Positions 48,490-55,202 of a stretch of DNA of 55,202 nt are shown here, piece after piece (position 1 is the stretch's first letter; the number at the start of each line of letters is the position of its first letter). The notes under the pieces are model-generated. The model saw only the letters and a program-made list of their open reading frames with translations. It searched no databases and was not told the origin of the DNA. Source of the DNA: Pseudomonas juntendi (lineage in GTDB: Bacteria; Pseudomonadota; Gammaproteobacteria; Pseudomonadales; Pseudomonadaceae); the NCBI RefSeq assembly GCF_009932375.1, contig NZ_BLJG01000006.1, positions 1 through 55,202 on the forward strand. The letters run 5' to 3'. A program made the translations under genes and the position numbers.

Positions 48490-48495
48490 TATAAT
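48490..48495 (+). promoter_or_regulatory. Candidate -10 element for tcdA
   Basis: A perfect TATAAT lies 20 bases before the tcdA ATG, so the leader would be very short (about 14 bases). No good -35 at the right spacing. Confidence 0.5.
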
Positions 48496-48515
48496 GCGCG
48501 CCGGTTTTTTGGGGT

Positions 48516-49331
48516 ATGAACATGAGTACAGAAGATCCACGCTTCGCCGGCGTTGCCCGGCTGTACGGCGACCAAGGCCTGCAACGCCTGGGCCAGGCCC
48601 ATGTGGCGATAGTCGGGACTGGCGGGGTGGGTTCGTGGGTGGCCGAAGCGCTGGCGCGCAGTGGCGTGGGCGAAATCACCCTGTTCGACCTGGACGATGT
48701 CTGCGTCAGCAACACCAACCGCCAGGCCCACGCCCTGGAAGGGCAGGTGGGGCGCCCCAAGGTCGAGGTCATGGCCGAGCGCCTGCGGGCGATCAACCCG
48801 GCCTGCACGGTGCATGCAGTCGCCGATTTCGTCACCCGCGACACCATGGTCGAGTACATCACCGAACACCTGGACTGCGTGATCGACTGCATCGACAGCG
48901 TCATGGCCAAGGCCGCGCTGATCGCCTGGTGCCGCCGGCGCAAGATCGCCATCGTCACCACCGGGGGGGCCGGCGGGCAGATCGACCCCACGCAGATCCA
49001 GATCGCCGACCTCAACAAGACCTTCAACGATCCGCTGGCCTCGCGGGTCCGCTCCACGTTGCGGCGTGACTACAACTTTTCGCGCAATGTCAGCCGCAAC
49101 TATGGCGTGCCATGTGTGTTTTCCAGTGAGCAGCTGCGTTACCCCAAAGGCGATGGCAGCGTGTGCCTGCAGAAAAGCTTCGTTGGCGAAGGCGTGCGGC
49201 TGGATTGTGCCGGCGGCTTTGGCGCGGTGATGATGGTGACCGCCACCTTTGGCATGGTGGCAGCGAGCAAGGCGATAGAGAAACTGGTGGCCGGTGCGCG
49301 ACGGCCATCGGAGCGGGTCAAGCCCGTGTAA
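48516..49331 (+). CDS. tcdA: tRNA threonylcarbamoyladenosine dehydratase TcdA (CsdL)
   Basis: A 271-residue E1-like (ThiF/MoeB superfamily) enzyme. GTGGVGSWVAEALARSGVG is the ATP-binding motif; CVIDCIDSVMAKAALI and TTGGAGGQIDPT are typical of YgdL/TcdA. It uses ATP to cyclise t6A37 in tRNA to ct6A. It converges with csdE-csdA, which in E. coli share an operon with this gene (csdL) and supply the sulfur-carrier activity needed for ct6A. Confidence 0.93.
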   Translation: MNMSTEDPRFAGVARLYGDQGLQRLGQAHVAIVGTGGVGSWVAEALARSGVGEITLFDLDDVCVSNTNRQAHALEGQVGRPKVEVMAERLRAINPACTVHAVADFVTRDTMVEYITEHLDCVIDCIDSVMAKAALIAWCRRRKIAIVTTGGAGGQIDPTQIQIADLNKTFNDPLASRVRSTLRRDYNFSRNVSRNYGVPCVFSSEQLRYPKGDGSVCLQKSFVGEGVRLDCAGGFGAVMMVTATFGMVAASKAIEKLVAGARRPSERVKPV

Positions 49332-49362
49332 ATCCCTGTAGGAGCGGCCTCGTGTCGCGATG

Positions 49363-49379
49363 GGGCGCGCAGCGCCCCC
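49363..49379. terminator. Hairpin between convergent tcdA and csdE
   Basis: GGGGCGC / GCGCCCC with GCA loop, preceded by GTCGCGAT; same element class as 45782-45806. It lies 31 bases after tcdA and 24 after csdE, and lacks a T-run. Confidence 0.45.
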
Positions 49380-49402
49380 AACGATGTTGGCCCCCACCCC
49401 AG

Positions 49403-49813
49403 TTAACGTTTGACCACCAGCTCTGCCATGCGCTGCAACACCGCATGCAGCCCGTTGCTGCGCGACGGCGACAGTTGGCGCTCCAGCCCCAGCTGGCTGA
49501 ACCACCCCCGCAGGTCGAGCGCCAGCAGTTCACCGCTGGTCAAACCCTGCACCCGCACCAGCAACAATGCCAGCAGCCCGCGCAACAAACGGGCATCGCT
49601 AGCGGCCTTGAACCGCCATGCGCCATCGGCCTGCTCGGCCACCAGCCACACCAGGCTTTCGCAACCGTGCACCCGGTTGGCCTCGGTTTTTTCGCTGGCA
49701 GCCAGCGGCTCCAGCCGGTCGCCCCATTGCATCAGCAAGCGAGCACGCTGTTCCCAGCCCTTGCCCTGTTCGAACGCGGCCAGCGCCTGTAGCGCCTGTT
49801 CCGGCAGGCTCAT
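49403..49813 (-). CDS. csdE: SufE/CsdE-type sulfur acceptor
   Basis: A 136-residue SufE-family protein that accepts persulfide sulfur from CsdA. The acceptor Cys is in RVHGCESLVWL (about residue 51) and the C-terminal region (SRSNGLHAVLQRMAEL) matches the family. Its ATG overlaps the csdA stop by 4 bases. Assignment as CsdE and not SufE rests on pairing with CsdA and nearness of tcdA. Confidence 0.88.
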   Translation of the reverse strand: MSLPEQALQALAAFEQGKGWEQRARLLMQWGDRLEPLAASEKTEANRVHGCESLVWLVAEQADGAWRFKAASDARLLRGLLALLLVRVQGLTSGELLALDLRGWFSQLGLERQLSPSRSNGLHAVLQRMAELVVKR

Positions 49814-51015
49814 CGCAACAACTCCAGGCCTTGGTCCAGCGCGTCGAAGAAGCGCTGCAGGTCGCTGCTGTCGTTGTACAAGCCCAACGACACACGGATC
49901 GCACCCTCCAGGCCCAGCCCCTTCAGCAGCGGCATGGCGCAGTGGTGCCCGGCACGCACGGCAATGCCCTGCTCGGTGAGCAGGTGGGCGATATCGGCAT
50001 TGTGCACGCCCTCGATGACGAAGCTGGCCAGCGCCGCCTGTGGCGTGCCCAGCACCCGGATACCCTCGCGGTCGGCCAGGCCGCGCAGCAGTTGCTGATG
50101 CAGGCTGGTTTCGTGGGCGGCGACCGCGTGGCTATCGAGGCTGGCCAGGTAGGCAAGGGTCGCGCCCAGGCCGATCACCCCGGCAATGGGCGGGGTGCCC
50201 GCCTCGAAACCCAACGGCGCCGGGCGGAAGCTGGCGCTATGGTAGTCGGCGAGCTGCACCATCTCACCGCCAAACTGCCAATGGCGCAGCAGCTCGAAGG
50301 CCTGGCTGCGGCCGTAGAGCACGCCGACACCGTCCGGGCCATACAGCTTGTGGCTGGAAAACACATAGAAGTCGCAGCCCAGCTGCTGCACATCATGACG
50401 CCCATGGACCACGCCTTGGGCGCCGTCGACCACGGTCACCGCACCTTGCGCACGGGCATGGGCCAGCAGGGCAGGCAAGGGCTGCCAGGTGCCCAGCACG
50501 TTGGACAACTGGCTGACGGCCAGTACCCGGGTGCGTGGGCCTACCAACTGCAGGGCCTGGTCCAGGTCGATGTGGCCGTGAATGTCCAGCGGCAGTACCA
50601 CCAGGCGCAGGTCGTGCCGCTGCGCCAGTTGCTGCCAGGGCAGCAGGTTGGCATGGTGCTCCAGCGCGCTGACGGCAATTTCGTCGCCCGCCTCGAAGCG
50701 GTGCTCCAGGCCATAGGCCAGCAGGTTCAACGCCGAAGTGGCGCCATGGGTAAACACGATTTGCCGGGGATCGGCGGCGTTGAGCCAGGCGGCCACCTTG
50801 TTGCGGCTGGTTTCAAAGGCCTGGGTCGCCAGTGCACCGGGCAAGTGCTGGGCGCGGTGCACGTTGGCCGCGCCATGGGCGTAGTAATGGCCCAGGGCAT
50901 CCAGCAAGGCTTGCGGCTTCTGGGTGGTGGCGGCGCTGTCCAGGTAGGTCTGGTGCTGCCGTTGCAGGGCGTCGATGGCGGGGAAATCGGCACGCCAGGG
51001 GGAGGGCTGGAACAT
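49810..51015 (-). CDS. csdA: Cysteine desulfurase CsdA
   Basis: A 401-residue PLP-dependent class V aminotransferase-fold enzyme releasing sulfur from cysteine as a protein persulfide. Visible: PLP Lys in VFSSHKLYGPDG, the N-terminal AIDALQRQHQTYLDSAATTQ, HHANLLPW and the catalytic Cys in AGHHCAMPLL. It passes sulfur to CsdE encoded just after it. A terminator for the dapD transcript sits 25-52 bases upstream of the start, so its own promoter must lie very close or overlap it. Confidence 0.92.
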   Translation of the reverse strand: MFQPSPWRADFPAIDALQRQHQTYLDSAATTQKPQALLDALGHYYAHGAANVHRAQHLPGALATQAFETSRNKVAAWLNAADPRQIVFTHGATSALNLLAYGLEHRFEAGDEIAVSALEHHANLLPWQQLAQRHDLRLVVLPLDIHGHIDLDQALQLVGPRTRVLAVSQLSNVLGTWQPLPALLAHARAQGAVTVVDGAQGVVHGRHDVQQLGCDFYVFSSHKLYGPDGVGVLYGRSQAFELLRHWQFGGEMVQLADYHSASFRPAPLGFEAGTPPIAGVIGLGATLAYLASLDSHAVAAHETSLHQQLLRGLADREGIRVLGTPQAALASFVIEGVHNADIAHLLTEQGIAVRAGHHCAMPLLKGLGLEGAIRVSLGLYNDSSDLQRFFDALDQGLELLR

Positions 51016-51030
51016 GATCGCGGGGCCTGG

Positions 51031-51067
51031 AATGAAAAACGGGTCTGGCGTGTTGGCGCCAGACCCG
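51031..51067 (-). terminator. Rho-independent terminator after dapD
   Basis: On the minus strand CGGGTCTGGCG and CGCCAGACCCG pair around a 6-base loop and are followed by TTTTT. It ends the yffB-dapD transcript 30 bases after the dapD stop. Confidence 0.88.
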
Positions 51068-51096
51068 ATGTTAACACCTCAAACCGTGCAAGGTTC

Positions 51097-52131
51097 TCAG
51101 TTGTGGGCGTGCAATGCTTCGTTCAGCTCGATGGCCGACTTGTGGGTCTTGCATTCCACTGCGCCGTTCAGCGAGTTGCGGCGGAACAGCAGGTCGGTCT
51201 GGCCTGCCAGGTCACGCGCCTTGACCACCTTGACCAGTTCGTTGTTCTCGTCCAGCAGGTTCACCTTGGTGCCGGCAGTGATGTACAGGCCCGCTTCGAC
51301 GGTGTTGCGGTCACCCAGCGGGATACCGATACCGGCGTTGGCGCCGATCAGGCAGCCTTCGCCGACCTTGATGACGATGTTGCCGCCACCGGACAGGGTG
51401 CCCATGGTCGAGCATCCGCCGCCCAGGTCCGAGCCCTTGCCGACGAATACGCCAGCGGAAACCCGGCCTTCGATCATGCCCGGGCCTTCGGTGCCAGCGT
51501 TAAAGTTGACGAAGCCTTCGTGCATGATGGTGGTGCCTTCGCCAATGTAGGCGCCCAGGCGCACACGGGCGGTGTCGGCGATACGCACGCCGGCCGGGAC
51601 CACGTAGTCGGTCATTTTCGGGAACTTGTCCACCGAGAACACTTCCAGCAACTCGCCTTTGAGGCGTGCCTCGAGTTGCAGTTCGGCCAGTTCGCTCAGG
51701 TCGACCGCGCCCTGGTTGGTCCAGGCCACGTTCGGCAGCAGCGGGAAGATGCCGGCCAGGCTTACGCCGTGTGGCTTGACCAGGCGGTGCGACAGCAGGT
51801 GCAGCTTGAGGTACGCCTCTGGGGTCGAAGCCAGCGCAGCGTCTTCGGCCAGCAGGGTGGCGACCAGCGGCTTGTGGCTTTCGGCCAGGCGGGTCAGCAG
51901 CGCGGCCTGGGCGGCATCCACGCCTTTCACCGCTTCGGCCAGTTGGGCGGCCTGGGCGTTGCTGAAGGCGATGGCCTGGTTGCCACCCTGGTAACCAAGA
52001 ACAGGCGCGACTGCGGCGACCAGTTCGGCGCTTGGGTTGAGCAGGGGTTGTGCGTAGAACACTTCCAGCCAGGCGCCCTGGCGGTTCTGGGAGCCGACAC
52101 CGAAGGCCAGGCTGAACAGGGTATTGGACAT
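51097..52131 (-). CDS. dapD: Tetrahydrodipicolinate N-succinyltransferase
   Basis: A 344-residue acyltransferase, the long form usual in Pseudomonas. The C-terminal half is a left-handed beta-helix of hexapeptide repeats (GVRIADTARVRLGAYIGEGT, GGGCSTMGTLSGGGNIVIKV, LIGANAGIGIPLGDRNTVEA). It succinylates tetrahydrodipicolinate using succinyl-CoA in lysine/mDAP synthesis. ATG 52131 (MSNTLFSLAFG) has GAGG upstream; the frame to 52221 overlaps yffB and is not used. Confidence 0.95.
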   Translation of the reverse strand: MSNTLFSLAFGVGSQNRQGAWLEVFYAQPLLNPSAELVAAVAPVLGYQGGNQAIAFSNAQAAQLAEAVKGVDAAQAALLTRLAESHKPLVATLLAEDAALASTPEAYLKLHLLSHRLVKPHGVSLAGIFPLLPNVAWTNQGAVDLSELAELQLEARLKGELLEVFSVDKFPKMTDYVVPAGVRIADTARVRLGAYIGEGTTIMHEGFVNFNAGTEGPGMIEGRVSAGVFVGKGSDLGGGCSTMGTLSGGGNIVIKVGEGCLIGANAGIGIPLGDRNTVEAGLYITAGTKVNLLDENNELVKVVKARDLAGQTDLLFRRNSLNGAVECKTHKSAIELNEALHAHN

Positions 52132-52162
52132 GTGATTACCTCGTGCGAAATAGGGTAGGGGC

Positions 52163-52510
52163 TCAGGCGAAGGCTGCGGCGTACAGGTCAGGCTTGAAGC
52201 CGACCAACGTGCGCGCGCCAAGGTCGAGCACCGGGCGCTTGATCATCGACGGCTGGGCCAGCATCAGCTCGACGGCCTTGGCCTGGTCGAGGTCTGCCTT
52301 GCTGGCGTCGTCCAGCTTGCGGAACGTGGTGCCGGCACGGTTGAGGATGACTTCCCAACCGTGTTCGTCGCACCAGCGGTTCAGGCTGTCACGGTCGATG
52401 CCTTGGGTCTTGTAGTCGTGGAATTCGTAGGCGATGGACTGGTCTTCTAGCCAGGTACGCGCTTTTTTCATGGTGTCGCAGGCTTTGATGCCGTAGAGCG
52501 TGTAGGTCAT
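52163..52510 (-). CDS. ArsC/Spx-family thioredoxin-fold protein YffB
   Basis: A 115-residue ArsC-like protein (YGIKACDTMKKARTWLEDQ, with a single redox Cys and no CXXC). It matches the YffB/Spx-like subgroup, whose substrates are unknown; it is not a classical arsenate reductase. In E. coli yffB is next to dapE; here it is 31 bases upstream of dapD. ATG 52510 is preferred; 52519 adds three residues. Confidence 0.87.
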   Translation of the reverse strand: MTYTLYGIKACDTMKKARTWLEDQSIAYEFHDYKTQGIDRDSLNRWCDEHGWEVILNRAGTTFRKLDDASKADLDQAKAVELMLAQPSMIKRPVLDLGARTLVGFKPDLYAAAFA

Positions 52511-52635
52511 TGTGTGCATTGGGGATCACAGGTTGCCCCAACCTCTCCGTTTTTCGATTTCAGTCGCGGGATTATGCGGGAAGCAACCTCGCGGCGCCAC
52601 GCCTGAGACGTCCATGTCTATTGATCAAGGCGTGT

Positions 52636-52935
52636 TCAGGCGACCAGGCGCTGTACCGCCCCGATGATCTCTTCACCGTGTCGCTGTTCGGCGGTGCGCA
52701 GATCGAAGGCGGTCTGCAGGTTGAGCCAGAACTCGGGGGTAGTATCCAGGCAAATGGACAGACGCAGCGCCATATCGGCGGAAACACCGCCCCGTTCGCG
52801 CAGGATATTGTTGACGGTTGGAGTGGCGACGCCCAGCGCCCTGGCCAATGCCGCAGCACTGAAGCCCATTTCTTTCTGGAAGTCCTCACGCAGGACTTCA
52901 CCGGGATGGATTGGACGCATACCGTTCTTGAGCAT
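52636..52935 (-). CDS. graA: HigA-type antitoxin GraA
   Basis: A 99-residue XRE/HigA-family antitoxin (RPIHPGEVLREDF, HTH in SAAALARALGVATPTVNNIL, then LRLSICLDTTPEFWLNLQTA). It neutralises GraT and represses the operon. ATG 52935 has GAGG 6 bases upstream. It follows graT by 8 bases in the toxin-first order characteristic of graTA/higBA. Confidence 0.92.
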   Translation of the reverse strand: MLKNGMRPIHPGEVLREDFQKEMGFSAAALARALGVATPTVNNILRERGGVSADMALRLSICLDTTPEFWLNLQTAFDLRTAEQRHGEEIIGAVQRLVA

Positions 52936-52943
52936 GATGCACC

Positions 52944-53222
52944 TCAGTGGTAATCGATAATTTCAACGTTGGCCGGCCCGTTGTCGGTCCAGGTGAAGCA
53001 CAAGCGCCATTGGTCATTGACGCGAATGCTGTGCTGACCGGCACGGTTGCCGCTCAACGCCTCAAGGCGGTTGCCAGGTGGCGATCGCAGGTCTCGCAGC
53101 TCTGTTGCGGCATCGAGCATGGCCAGTTTGCGCTCCGCGACTGATTTGATATCTGACCAACGTCGCGTTTTTCCAGTAACAAATAGTGCTTCCGTGTCGG
53201 CACAGCTAAAGCTTTGAATCAT
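52944..53222 (-). CDS. graT: HigB/RelE-type toxin GraT
   Basis: A 92-residue HigB-family RNase toxin (MIQSFSCADTEALF, RNRAGQ-type loop as SGNRAGQHSIRVNDQWRLCF, ending EIIDYH). P. putida GraT is a moderate toxin that affects growth, ribosome biogenesis and stress tolerance, with a flexible N-terminus. No clear Shine-Dalgarno precedes the ATG, which would keep toxin translation low relative to graA. Confidence 0.92.
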   Translation of the reverse strand: MIQSFSCADTEALFVTGKTRRWSDIKSVAERKLAMLDAATELRDLRSPPGNRLEALSGNRAGQHSIRVNDQWRLCFTWTDNGPANVEIIDYH

Positions 53223-53235
53223 GAGATTGAATGCA

Positions 53236-53250
53236 TAACGTTATTCGTTA
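53236..53250. promoter_or_regulatory. Probable GraA operator
   Basis: Inverted repeat TAACG-N5-CGTTA between the -10 box and the graT start, overlapping the expected transcription start, so bound GraA would block initiation. Matches my memory of a GraA operator only in outline. Confidence 0.65.
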
Positions 53251-53256
53251 CGCTTG

Positions 53257-53284
53257 ATTATACGATCTCATCGCGGTAGTTCAA
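53257..53284 (-). promoter_or_regulatory. graTA promoter
   Basis: On the minus strand TTGAAC (53284-53279) and a perfect TATAAT (53262-53257) are 16 bases apart, with the start expected near 53250. Confidence 0.75.
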
Positions 53285-53470
53285 GGGCTTCGCTGCACGT
53301 TGCTCGGGTAACGCCGGCCATGATTGCTGGGTATCATCATGTTACATATTCATCCGCCACCTGCGACTATCGTGCAGCGGCCCTGGTTCGCCGATCGCCG
53401 CTAACATATTGTTTCAATGGCGATGTTTCGCCCTGTTGTCGTTTCTGGTTCACAAAGGAAGCCTTACCGG

Positions 53471-55117
53471 ATGCAGTCCGCCTACACCGTCCTCATCCTG
53501 TTGACCTTGGTCAGCCTGTCGAAACTGGTCGGTCGCCTGATTCCGCTGCCCTTGCCGCTGGTGCAGATCGCCGCTGGCGCCTTGCTGGCGTGGCCGACCC
53601 TGGGCCTGCATGTGGCGCTGGACCCCGAGCTGTTCCTGTTTCTGTTCCTGCCGCCACTGCTGTTCGCCGATGGCTGGCGGATTCCCAAGCGCGAACTGTG
53701 GCGCCTTCGAGGGCCGGTGGTGGCGCTGGCGGTAGGGCTGGTGCTGTTCACTGTGGTCGGGGCCGGTTACTTCATTCACTGGCTGATGCCCAGCATCCCG
53801 CTGCCGGTTGCCTTCGCCTTGGCCGCCGTGTTGTCGCCGACCGACGCCGTTGCCGTATCGGCCATTACCCAGGACCGCCTGCCCACCCCGCTGATGCATA
53901 TGCTGCAGGGCGAGGCGCTGATGAACGACGCCTCTGGCTTGGTGACCTTCAAGTTCGCCCTGGCGGCGGCAATCACCGGGGCCTTCTCGCTGGCCGACGC
54001 CAGCTTCAGCTTCGTGCTGGTAGCACTGGGGGGCCTGGCAGTGGGCGTGGCCCTGAGCTGGCTGATCGGCCGCCTGCGCATGTGGATGATCACCCGGGGC
54101 TGGGACGACCCTGCGACCCATGTCGTGTTCATGCTGCTGTTGCCGTTCGCGGCTTATGTACTGGCCGAGCGGCTGGGCGTGTCGGGCATTTTGTCGGCAG
54201 TGGCCGCTGGCATGATGCAGAGCTGGCTCGACCTGCTGCCACGCCAGACCAGCACCCGCCTGCTCAACCGCAGCGTCTGGTCGCTGCTGGAGTTCGCCTT
54301 CAATGGCCTGATTTTCCTGCTACTGGGCCTGCAGTTACCGGACATCATCAAGGCTGTGGTCAGCCACGAAACCACCGTGTGGCCGACCCTGGCCTACCGC
54401 TGCCTGGATGTGCTGGCGATTTTTGCCGCGCTGATCCTGCTGCGTTTCATCTGGGTGCAGAGTATCTGGCGCGCGATCGGCGTGCTGCGCCGCTGGCGCG
54501 GTAAGCCGGCGCTGGTGCTGGTGCCTACGGCGCGCTCCTGCTGGCTGCTGACCTTCGGCGGCGTGCGGGGTGCAGTGACCCTGGCGGGTGTGATGTCGGT
54601 GCCATTGCTGATGGGGGCAGGCAAGGCGTTCCCGGAACGGGACCTGCTGATTTTCATCGCGGCAGGGGTGATCCTGCTATCGCTGGTCAGCGCCTGTATC
54701 GCCTTGCCGCTGTTGCTGCGCGGGGTGACCAAAAGCGCCGACGAGCGCTTGCAACAGGAGGTGCAGGAAGCCTGGCGGCGCACGGCAGAAGCGGCGATCC
54801 ATGCCTTGGAGGCGGAGGAAGTGATCGACAGCAATGCGCCGCAGGATGCAGACCAGGCAACCATGGCCACGGAACTGAAGGCGCGCCTGATGGCGGAGTA
54901 CCGGGATGAGCTGGACAGTTATAACGACACGGCCGAAGCCAAGGCACTGGCCGAGCAGATGGATTTGCTGGAGCGCCGCTTGCGCCTGCGGGCGCTAAGG
55001 GCGCAGCGGCTGGAGCTGTACAACCTGCATCGTCAGCACGAGGTGGGCGATGAGGTGGTGCGGCAGGTGCTGGGCGAGCTGGACATGAGTGAGGCGAACC
55101 TGGGGCAGGTCAAATAA
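53471..55117 (+). CDS. NhaP-type Na+/H+ antiporter (CPA1 family)
   Basis: A 548-residue secondary transporter with about 12 transmembrane helices over the first 430 residues, then a cytoplasmic helical tail rich in Glu, Gln and Arg. CPA1 marks are the ion-binding LSPTDAVAVSAI and GEALMNDASGLVTFK and the GGVRGAVTLAGV region. It exchanges Na+ or K+ for H+. ATG 53471 (MQSAYTVLILL) is preferred to 53417. It stands alone downstream of the divergent graTA pair. Confidence 0.92.
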   Translation: MQSAYTVLILLTLVSLSKLVGRLIPLPLPLVQIAAGALLAWPTLGLHVALDPELFLFLFLPPLLFADGWRIPKRELWRLRGPVVALAVGLVLFTVVGAGYFIHWLMPSIPLPVAFALAAVLSPTDAVAVSAITQDRLPTPLMHMLQGEALMNDASGLVTFKFALAAAITGAFSLADASFSFVLVALGGLAVGVALSWLIGRLRMWMITRGWDDPATHVVFMLLLPFAAYVLAERLGVSGILSAVAAGMMQSWLDLLPRQTSTRLLNRSVWSLLEFAFNGLIFLLLGLQLPDIIKAVVSHETTVWPTLAYRCLDVLAIFAALILLRFIWVQSIWRAIGVLRRWRGKPALVLVPTARSCWLLTFGGVRGAVTLAGVMSVPLLMGAGKAFPERDLLIFIAAGVILLSLVSACIALPLLLRGVTKSADERLQQEVQEAWRRTAEAAIHALEAEEVIDSNAPQDADQATMATELKARLMAEYRDELDSYNDTAEAKALAEQMDLLERRLRLRALRAQRLELYNLHRQHEVGDEVVRQVLGELDMSEANLGQVK

Positions 55118-55202
55118 AGCGCTGGCGCTGCCTTGCAGCAACAGGTCTCTCACCTACCCCGGTAGGAGCAACGGTCGTACTGCAAATTTGAAAAGCCTGC
55201 GC

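Noticed and set aside
49618..52158. Plus-strand open frame of 846 codons over csdE, csdA and dapD
   Set aside because: Runs antisense through three intact genes and a terminator.
52511..52635. tRNA gene or fragment as phage attachment site
   Set aside because: I tried to fold the stretch as a tRNA 3' half and found no T-arm or acceptor stem; an attachment site without a tRNA remains possible.

Overview
The window is high-GC gammaproteobacterial chromosome and looks like core genome of the Pseudomonas putida group. Evidence: a complete wspABCDEFR surface-sensing operon of the Pseudomonas type, a graTA toxin-antitoxin pair, several palindromic REP families usual in P. putida, Pseudomonas-length DapD, PlsB and PEP carboxylase, and a gene order that (from memory, not checked) matches the KT2440 chromosome around PP_1481 to PP_1587. 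No tRNA, rRNA, CRISPR array, insertion sequence or prophage was found.

Layout. (a) 63-5500, minus strand: a ydcSTUV-patD type operon, a polyamine-class ABC importer with an aminobutyraldehyde-type dehydrogenase. (b) 5658-6341: a DUF533/TerB-like protein. (c) 6614-15062: wspA-B-C-D-E-F-R, a chemosensory pathway ending in a GGDEF diguanylate cyclase, almost all genes overlapping by 4 bases. (d) 15191-17881: prfB, with its programmed +1 frameshift, and lysS. (e) 18032-21956: a TetR regulator, a lipoprotein, then a DUF1704/QEGLA putative metallocarboxypeptidase translationally coupled to a lipoprotein alpha/beta hydrolase and a small membrane protein. (f) 21969-23929: a DUF4398 lipoprotein pair (one with an OmpA domain) and a small conserved protein. 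(g) 24194-32955: ppc, adk, tsaB, a DUF72 protein, a PEP-mutase/isocitrate-lyase-family enzyme, an extensin-like metallopeptidase, a repeat-containing unknown protein and rsmJ. (h) 33149-38118: a divergent TetR / RND efflux locus. (i) 38176-42824, minus: plsB followed by three YbaY/YscW-like proteins and a DUF4197 protein. (j) 43058-48402: a cold-shock protein, an unknown protein, rlmA, dapE and ndvB. (k) 48516-52510: tcdA convergent with csdE-csdA, then dapD and yffB. (l) 52636-53222: graTA. (m) 53471-55117: an NhaP-type antiporter.

How the genes work together. The Wsp proteins couple surface contact to c-di-GMP output. csdA, csdE and tcdA probably form the ct6A tRNA modification module, and tsaB supplies t6A, the substrate of TcdA. 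dapE and dapD are two steps of lysine/diaminopimelate synthesis. NdvB makes periplasmic beta-1,3-glucan. The less understood parts are the QEGLA operon, the YbaY-like/DUF4197 cluster behind plsB with a hairpin that can hide a ribosome-binding site, the 206-residue duplicated-motif protein, and a set of dispersed hairpins whose stems differ between copies but stay paired.
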